A DNA stretch of 64,000 bases from Heterodera schachtii (Eukaryota > Nematoda > Chromadorea > Rhabditida > Heteroderidae), in the NCBI GenBank assembly GCA_023374025.1, contig SIJG01000072.1, positions 85,089 to 149,088 on the forward strand, given 5' to 3'. The notes beneath the pieces are model-generated. The model was not told the origin of the DNA, did not search any database, and saw only the letters and a list, made by a program, of their open reading frames with translations. Of this stretch, positions 57,687 to 64,000 are shown one piece after another. A program made the translations under genes and the position numbers. Numbering within the stretch: position 1 is the first letter of the stretch; every line of letters starts with the position of its first letter.

Positions 57687-58582
57687 ATGTTCCTAATTGC
57701 CTCCTACACCCGTACGTCCTCATATTTGTTCTGCCGAAACATGAATCCCAACTATTCGTACCCCAACACTTACTCCTACCCGGCTATGAACAACAACGTG
57801 CCCAACCCCGGGTACAACCAAGCACCCCCTCCGGGAATGGGGGTGCAACAGAACAACCCGCCCCGCACCGAATTTCCATCCCAAAACTACAACCCGTACC
57901 AACAACCTTTTTACCCTCACCCTACCAACCAAAATGGTGCATCAAACCCTCCGGTTTACCATTTCCCTACGGATGCCCAAAATAACCATCCCAACCAAAC
58001 TTACAATGCACCGGCTCCCCAAAATCCGCCACCAAATAATTCTGCTCAAAACAATGCCCCAGCGGCGGTCCAAAATCCTCCCCAAATTCCCCAAAATCAT
58101 CAACAGCCTTCGGGCAACATTTTGAACGGGCCAAATGCGGTTCCTTTGAACCAGCGCGTTATCCCCCCGCCAAAATATTACAAATCCAACAAAGGGAAAC
58201 CGGTAAGGATCCCCTTCCCATTCTTTTCCCACAAAACATGGCCATTTCCTCCCCCCAGCGCCGTGATGCCCCATATCGTCGACCGGACCCAGCCACAAAG
58301 AAAGCCGATCCCAAAAAAGTTCCTGCTCCTGGGGTCAAGAAACTCCTCACTGAGGTGCTTTCTGAGATCAGCACCCTTAGCGATGCGTTGAACAAGCACG
58401 CGGCTGAGTTTTCCCGTTTCTTCCAATTCATCGTGAACCAGGCAAAAATTTGTGACCAGGAAGACGAGAGAGAGAAACAGGCTCGGAAAGCAGAAGATGG
58501 GAAAGAAAAACCAGCGGAAGATGGGAAAGAAAAACAGACGGAGGAGGGGGAAAAGCAACCGGAGCCGACTAAAGAGGATTAA
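57687..58582 (+). CDS. Accessory spliced ORF running into the 3' LTR
   Basis: Exon 1 is 57,687-58,202, with a donor at CCG|GTAAGG. Exon 2 is 58,259-58,582, after the acceptor CCCCCCAG. The join is in phase and gives 279 residues from the first ATG; a second ATG near 57,741 starts MNPNYSYPNTYSYP. The N-terminal part is Pro/Asn/Gln/Tyr-rich and disordered. The C-terminal part is basic, then helical (LLTEVLSEISTLSDALNKHA), then strongly acidic Glu/Lys-rich, ending PEPTKED. Exon 2 lies wholly within the repeated LTR sequence, so the left LTR carries a copy of it. No homology recognised. Function could be nucleic-acid or protein binding, but this is a guess. Confidence 0.65.
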
Positions 58583-59266
58583 GCCCGGGGGGAGCTTTCT
58601 GTCGCCGACAGAAAAAATCGGCAGTGATCATTGGTCACCAACTTTGTTAACTTTACTCTTTTTGCCTTATTCATAAATTTTTGTCTTAATGAGAGCCACT
58701 TTTTGAAATTAATCTGAGAAAGCATTAAAAGTGGTCATCCATGGTTCTTTCCCTGGGCCCTTAATCCGTTTTTTCCCCATTTTTTCTTGTCATTGATGTC
58801 CACCATTTGCCCCATGCGCTCTTCAACATGCTCATCAGTGCGGCCGCCCCTTTCTGGTCCACGCCCAAGCCCAAGAAGAACCCGTATAAAAGAACGAGGG
58901 AAGAGCCACTCATCCGAATTCAATTTCCCATTTTTAACTGACTTCCAACAGTTATAAAACGATCTTTTTCCAAACGATCAAACGATCCAATTTTCTTCAC
59001 ACATTTCAATTTTTCACATTTTTCATTGCGTTTTTGAATAAAGGTTTTATCCAAAAAACCTGTTCACCTTTCCTTCCCATAAGGAAATCCCCTTTTTTCA
59101 ACCAAACGCCAATTCCTCCCATAAGAATTTGGTATTCCCATTTCCCAAATCATAAGCCATAAACTTTTCCAATTTATCCTGTTCATCCAAAATTTAAACG
59201 CAATTTTCCATCCCTTTTCCCATACTTTCTGAACCGCCGTTCCCATTCCGAAAACGGCGGCGATAG
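58253..59266 (+). repeat. Right LTR
   Basis: Matches the left LTR with about nine differences. Contains the accessory exon 2, the TTTCTGTCGCCGACAGAAA stem (about 58,596), the TATA box CGTATAAAAGAACG (about 58,881) and GAATAAAGG (about 59,036). It ends at GGCGGCGATAG, after which left and right flanks differ. Confidence 0.9.
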
Positions 59267-59469
59267 CCCCCCCACCATTTTCCGAAAGAAATTTTGTTTT
59301 TAAAAGTCATGAAAGAATTTTGAGACTGACATAGAATTTTAGCCCACGAAAGCTTACGTAATTTTTAAGCGGTGTTTCTCGAAATTATCAAGTGAATGTT
59401 ATAAATTTTTGTAATAATTTCAATTTTTACGTTTTTGGATAATATGAAAAGAAAAATTTGGCTGCCGCT

Positions 59470-59575
59470 TGGCGCCCAAACGGCGGCGCCCAATCGGCGG
59501 CGCCCAATCGTACCCGCGCCCAATCGGCGGCGCCCAAACGGCGTCGCCCAATCGGCGGCGCCCAATCGACCCCCA
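59470..59575. repeat. 14-bp GC-rich minisatellite (GGCGGCGCCCAATC)
   Basis: About seven head-to-tail copies, variants including GGCGTCGCCCAATC and CCCGCGCCCAATC. It lies between the right LTR and the last recognisable LRR exon. Confidence 0.85.
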
Positions 59576-59850
59576 CCGTTCCCTCCACATCATTCGTTAC
59601 CTAACCGTAAAAAAAGTTTACAATTTTTTGCTAGAAAAAAACTTTTTTATTTTTAAGAATCCGAAAATTTAAATTTTCAGTCTCTGCGGGAAACGAATGA
59701 ACGCTGCTCCCCAAACAGGTCCAACCGATAGCAAATATCGTAATATATTTAAAAAAAAAAATCAAAATTTGGAAAAAAAATTCAGGGGGGGGGGGAGAAC
59801 CCGCTAATTCCATCGAAAATTGATGAGACATGTCTGAACTGCTGGCTGAC

Positions 59851-62800
59851 CGTGTAGGGCAAATGCGGGAGTCGGTTGTTGCACACGTCCATCACGCGCA
59901 GGCGCGCCAATTTGCCAATTTCCATGGGCAACTCGTGCAACTGATTGTCCCGCATGGACAACACGGTCAGCGAGGCACACTCGCCCAACAGGGCGGGCAC
60001 ACGGCGGAGTTGGCACCGGTCCATGTTCAGTGTTTGCAGGGCCTGGAATTGGAAAATTTTTTTTTGCATAATTTCGCTCCCGTATCGTTCCCCTGACCCT
60101 CCCCATTTTTCAAAAAAAAAAAATAGAAAATTTATTTATAAAAATTTTAAGAAAAAATCTTTGAAAAATTCAATCAGCGACTTTTTGGAAAAAATATTTG
60201 AATAATTATTAATTAACCATAAAATTTTGAAAAAGTCGCTGAAAATTTTTCGGAAATTTATTCAAAATTTTTCTAAAAATTATTTTTCTAATTGTAAAAA
60301 TTTCAGGGGAGATCGCTTGGAGGGAAACGAACTGCTCCCACTTTTGATTGTCCATGAAAAATTTGTGTATCAATTGGCATTTTATTGCAAAAAAATAATT
60401 TATAAAAAATTTTCTGTTTTGAAATGTTTTGATTGCCCGTGTTTTTTTCTTGCTTTGGCGTCTAACAAAATTTTTTTTCCCATAAATTACGGCAATTTGG
60501 AAGTTGAAAAATTACAACTTTTTTTTTACATGCCTTCAAATTGCCCACGGAGCTGGGCAATTCGCCGATCAAATTCTGCTGCAGGTACACCTCGGTCAGG
60601 CTGATGCAGCCGCCAATTGCGGGCGTTAGGGTGTCGATGGTGTTGTCGTCGGCTCTAAAATTTGCGAAAAAAATATAATATAAATATTATTTTAAGCGGG
60701 TGCACTTCATTTCCCCCCCCCCCCCCCCCGCCGTTTCCCCCCCGAGAAATTTTTTTTTAAAAAATTTGCTAACTTAGAAATTTTTCAAGAAAAAAATCTT
60801 AGAAAGTTTTTCATAAGAAAATTCGAAGAAAAAAAATTTTTTAAGAAATTTTTATGGTGAATTACTAAGATTTTTCAAAAATTTTTCCAAAAAATCGCTA
60901 AAAATTTCTCAAAAATTTTTTTACTTAGAATTTTCTTATGAAAAAACTTTCTAAGATTTTTTTCTTGAAAAATTTCTAAGTTAGCAAATTTTTAAAAAAA
61001 AATTTCTCGGGGGGGAAACGATGCGGGGGGGGGGGGGGAAACGAGCTGCTCCCATTTTAAGCAATTAGTCCAAGAAATAATGGAAAATTGGTGGTAAAAC
61101 GATTTATTGTGAAAAATCCCTAAAAAAAACTCACTTAAGAATCATCAACCGCTTCAGGCGACCTGAAAATTGTTGCTTTTTTAATGGAATTTTTTAAATA
61201 ATTTTTAGGTTTATTTAAAAATAATAATGAATAAAAATAATCGGTGCCGCCGAAAGGCGTCCCGGAAAAATTAAAAAAAAAAATTCCCCCCCCCCTCCTC
61301 GAAATCTCTTTTTCGAGCTGCTCCCCCTCCATCTCAACCCTATTTTTCCAAAATTACAAATTATTTGAACCGACATTAGAGCACCCCCTCATTCGTCCAT
61401 TCGAAAATTCATCATAAATTTTGAAAAAATCGTTCGAAAAATTTTCTTTAAAAGAATTTTTGAAAAAAAAATTCTAGCCATAAGCGTAAAAATTTTTTTA
61501 AATTTTTCAAAGAGGTGAGGGGACGGAACGGGACAAAATTTGGACGCCAAATTTTTTCTAAAAAACTTTCAAACTTAGAAATTTTCAACAAAAAAAAAAA
61601 ATTTGAAAAATTTTGTACGGACCAATGGAATTTGGCAATTCGCGCAAACAGTTGTGGGACACGGTGATGTCCACCAGTGCGCCGAGTTCGCCCAGCTCGT
61701 CCGGCAACAGGAAGAGCTTGTTGGAGGAGGCGTCCAACTGTTCCAGCTTTGTGCAACGGAGCATGGCGTCTGGCAACCGTTCCAGACTGTTCTCGTCCAC
61801 GTACAGCTCCACCAGCGAGCGCAGCGCGCCAATTTCGGGGGGCTGAAACAAATGGGAAAACGGGGAAAATGAAAAATTTGAAAAATGGAAATGAATTGGT
61901 CGGCCCAATCTGATAGGCAGGCATGGGGCCTAGGAAACCCGCGAAACAAGAAAAATTTTTAAATGAAAATTTTGGCACAAAGCTAGGCCAGGACCATGTT
62001 ACATGGTAAACGAAATCAAAAAAAGAAAATTGGAAAATTTGGTAAATAATTTCGCCAGTTTGAAAGCAAATTTTCAAGAGGATTTCTTTTAAAAAATGCA
62101 AAAATTTTTCAGGAACGAAGGGACAACATAAAACTCATTTTCATTTTTTTTTTTTTTTGAAAAAAGGATGCAAATGTTTGGTTTTTTGTTTTGCTATTTG
62201 ACAGTCAAAACTGACAGGTCTGACAGCAGAGCCCGGAAGCCTTGAAATTTTCGTTAAAAAACTCGGATAGAAAAAAACTAAAAAACAAACAAAACTGAAT
62301 ACACCCTCACAAATTTAGATAACAATTTTTATCGAGCTTCAATTTCTTTCATACACAATAGCTCTTACAACTCTTGCTGATATTTTTCAAGAAAAAAAAA
62401 ATTGTTAAAACTAAAAAAATATATACGATATTAAAAAAATTATCGGCGGAAAAAAAACCGAACCCAAATGAATTTTTATAATTTTTTTTTTTATTAATTT
62501 TACAAATTTCCATACCAACTCGTCCAGCTCGTTCTGGCCCAAGTCCAACCGCTGCAGTTGGCCCAGCTCGGCCACCGACGGGGGCAACGCGCGCAAATGG
62601 TTCTCCCGCGCCTCCAACATGCGCAGCGCGTTCAGCCGGCCCAAATCGTTGGGCAATTTGGTCAACGAAATGTCGTTGAGCGCCAGCTGGGTGAGCGACG
62701 TGCACAGCGTGATGGAGTCGGGCAACCGCGCAATTGGATTGGAAGAAATGTCCAACACCTGGGAGGGGGACAAGAAATTTATGTTTCAAAAAATCGGGAA

Positions 62801-63594
62801 ATTTATTGTCACTGTTTACGGTCGATTTTCGGAAAATCCGGTAAAAACTGGGTAAAACGGTAGAGCATACTTTGAAAAAGCCGGTAATTTATTACCATAC
62901 ATAAAAAAGGTGGGGGGGGGGGTCGGCCAAAATTTTTGCGAAGGGGAGTCGGCCGCCGATTTTTTTTTGATGACCTTTTTTTTTTTTTCAAAAACCGTTT
63001 TTTTTCGGCGCGTTTTTTTTCCAGAAATTTTTCTTTTTGGGAACAGGAGGGCCGGCGGTGCCGATAGGCGCCGCCGGGAAAATTTTTAAGGGGAAAATTT
63101 CGGCGAATGTTTAAAACACAAATTCCCAGGCGAATCAAAAGGGCATGGATTTTGTTAAAAAGGAAACCCAAAACCCGACTAAAAATTTAGCATTTTGGGG
63201 CGCCAATACATCTGTTTTTATAAATTGGATGAAATTTTTCGCTTTTAATAATCATTTCCATGAAAATAGCCCTCACTCCCTCCCTCTTCGGAGGGCCCTA
63301 TATTTTTACAAAAATTTGGCGGAGAAAAAAAGTGAACCTGCAAATTGTGGCACACTTTCAAATCCTCGGGCAAGTCGGAAATGTCTGAACAGCGATAGAA
63401 AATTTATTTGAAATTTTCGAAATTTCGACACCCCCCCCCCCCTGTCCCTAACCGTTTCTGCTCAGGTTCAACTCCATCAAATTTTGCAGTGCCGCAACTT
63501 CGGCCGGCAACCGGTGGATGTCGTTGTCGCTGAGGCCGAGCCGTTGCAATTTGTGCAGTCGGAACAACGACTTGGGCAAGTCGTGGATGTGATT
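59851..63594 (-). CDS. let-413: LAP-family leucine-rich-repeat polarity protein (LET-413/Scribble type), partial
   Basis: Basolateral polarity scaffold. Exons (minus): 63594-63453, 63384-63338, 62758-62516, 61842-61623, 61162-61135, 60654-60534 and 60042-59851, all in phase. Motifs follow Scribble/Erbin order: LPKSLFRLHKLQRLGLSDND, then LTQLALNDISLTKLP, LRMLEARENHL, LQRLDLGQNELDEL, LVELYVDENSLERLP, the 28-bp exon RLKRLMILK, and SLTVLSMRDNQLHELP. The final LRR ends LPHLPYT at a GTCAGC donor. LRRs 1-2 and the start lie beyond the right edge or were not found. The intron after exon 60654-60534 uses a GC donor (AAG|GCATGT), because the nearby GT would break the frame. The LAP-specific segments and PDZ domains expected next are not found between 59,850 and the retroelement. 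Scribble-type identity is strong; whether the gene is functional is unclear. Confidence 0.88.
60712..61040. mobile_element. Palindromic MITE with poly-C/poly-G ends
   Basis: The left arm CCCCCCCGAGAAATTTTTTT continues through TTTGCTAACTTAGAAATTTT to AAGTTTTTCATAAG. The right arm is an almost perfect inverted copy ending AAATTTCTCGGGGGGGAAAC. Long C and G runs sit outside each arm. It lies in the LET-413-like intron between exons 61162-61135 and 60654-60534. Confidence 0.75.
62905..63100. repeat. Dispersed repeat with GGCGGTGCCGATAGGCGCC core
   Basis: The segment TTTTTCCAGAAATTTTTC...GGGAACAGGAGGGCCGGCGG then GCCGATAGGCGCCGCCGGGA matches the interior of the hAT-like element at 11,157-11,731 (about 11,220-11,335). 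It probably derives from a related element. It is in an intron of the LET-413-like gene. Confidence 0.6.
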
Positions 63595-64000
63595 CTGGGA
63601 AAAGAGTGACAATTTTATAGAAATTTGGGGAAAATTTAAAAAAAAAAAAATTGCGCGCGTAAACTCAAAAAATACGCACGCAAAAATTTTTGTGTGTGAC
63701 CAAAAAACAGCAATGTTCCTTTATTTCTAGGTGAAAAAACTCGAAAAATAATATATTCAGCCCTCTGAAAAACCAAATAAAATCTAATTTTCCAAAAATA
63801 AAGATAATTTGTTTCCCGAAAAATCCACGCGAATGTTTCTGTGTAGGAAAAATTCGATGAATTTGCACGAAAATCGGTAATGACAAAGAATTGCGGTCCC
63901 AAATTTTATGAGTTAAAGAATCGAACATATTTTGGTGAAAATTGCGCTTTTAGTTCAAAATTAACAATTGAAAGAGCATTGTCTTGCATCAAAATTAAAT

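Larger units (their letters stand above)
48403..59266 (+). mobile_element. BEL/Pao LTR retrotransposon with envelope-like region
   Basis: Two direct LTR copies (48,403-49,416 and 58,253-59,266, about nine differences in 1,014 bp) flank a 2,652-codon gag-pol-env frame and a second spliced ORF. High LTR identity and the long intact frame indicate a recent insertion. The left LTR start is hidden by the gap, so the LTR may be longer and no target-site duplication can be checked. After the left LTR, GATTAAGAGTC...GTGCTCTTCCCGACTGAGCC resembles the complement of the anticodon to D-arm side of a lysine tRNA, a possible unusual primer-binding site. It is embedded in the 3' neighbourhood of the minus-strand LET-413-like gene. 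Confidence 0.93.

Overview
The window looks like AT-rich nuclear DNA of a nematode, most probably a plant-parasitic cyst nematode (Heteroderidae, Globodera/Heterodera type). The reasons are introns ending in the nematode TTTTCAG-type acceptor, an F-box-like gene of a kind I associate with cyst-nematode expansions, a BEL/Pao retroelement with an envelope-like region (a type known from nematodes), and dense palindromic MITEs and poly-G/poly-C tracts. No operons of bacterial type, CRISPR arrays or rRNA genes are visible.

Layout. 1-2,640: GA-rich tandem repeats ending in a 330-bp pure (GA)n tract. 2,640-7,200: AT-rich intergenic DNA with small repeats and a 600-bp palindromic element. 7,213-17,133 (minus): a 15-exon HMG-CoA reductase gene. 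Its splice phases close perfectly to 831 codons. It has all four catalytic residues, no visible membrane domain and a 213-residue low-complexity C-terminal tail. A hAT-type MITE and other palindromes lie in its introns. 19,388-26,950: a minisatellite of about 290 copies of a 25/26-bp unit with a higher-order period near 1.85 kb, open in several frames on both strands. 28,500-29,260: degenerate GA/GGGTG repeats. 30,832-33,245 (minus): an F-box-family gene. 31,150-36,050: a cluster of palindromic and hAT-like MITEs, three with clear target-site duplications. 36,211-38,347 (minus): a compact 199-residue secreted matrix metalloproteinase with no cysteine-switch prodomain. 39,309-41,784 (plus): a gene for an unknown, apparently secreted protein. 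42,530-48,383: a 2.15-kb tandem duplication carrying a secreted protein with three helix-turn-helix-like repeats, plus inverted fragments of the same gene, a third truncated copy and a gag fragment. 48,384-48,402: assembly gap. 48,403-59,266: a young BEL/Pao element (LTRs about 99% identical) with a single 2,652-codon gag-pol-env frame and a second, spliced ORF that has its own TATA box and runs into the 3' LTR. 59,851-63,594 (minus): the LRR half of a LAP-family polarity gene (LET-413/Scribble type). It stops being recognisable about 600 bp before the retroelement, and its 5' end lies outside the window.

The cellular genes are not an obvious functional cluster. HMG-CoA reductase feeds isoprenoid synthesis, and LET-413/Scribble sets epithelial polarity. 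The metalloproteinase, the 39-42 kb protein and the HTH-repeat proteins share predicted signal peptides in one 10-kb stretch, which is the most accessory-like part of the window. The strongest candidates for undescribed biology are the secreted HTH-repeat family, the prodomain-less metalloproteinase, and the accessory ORF in the U3 of the envelope-bearing retroelement.
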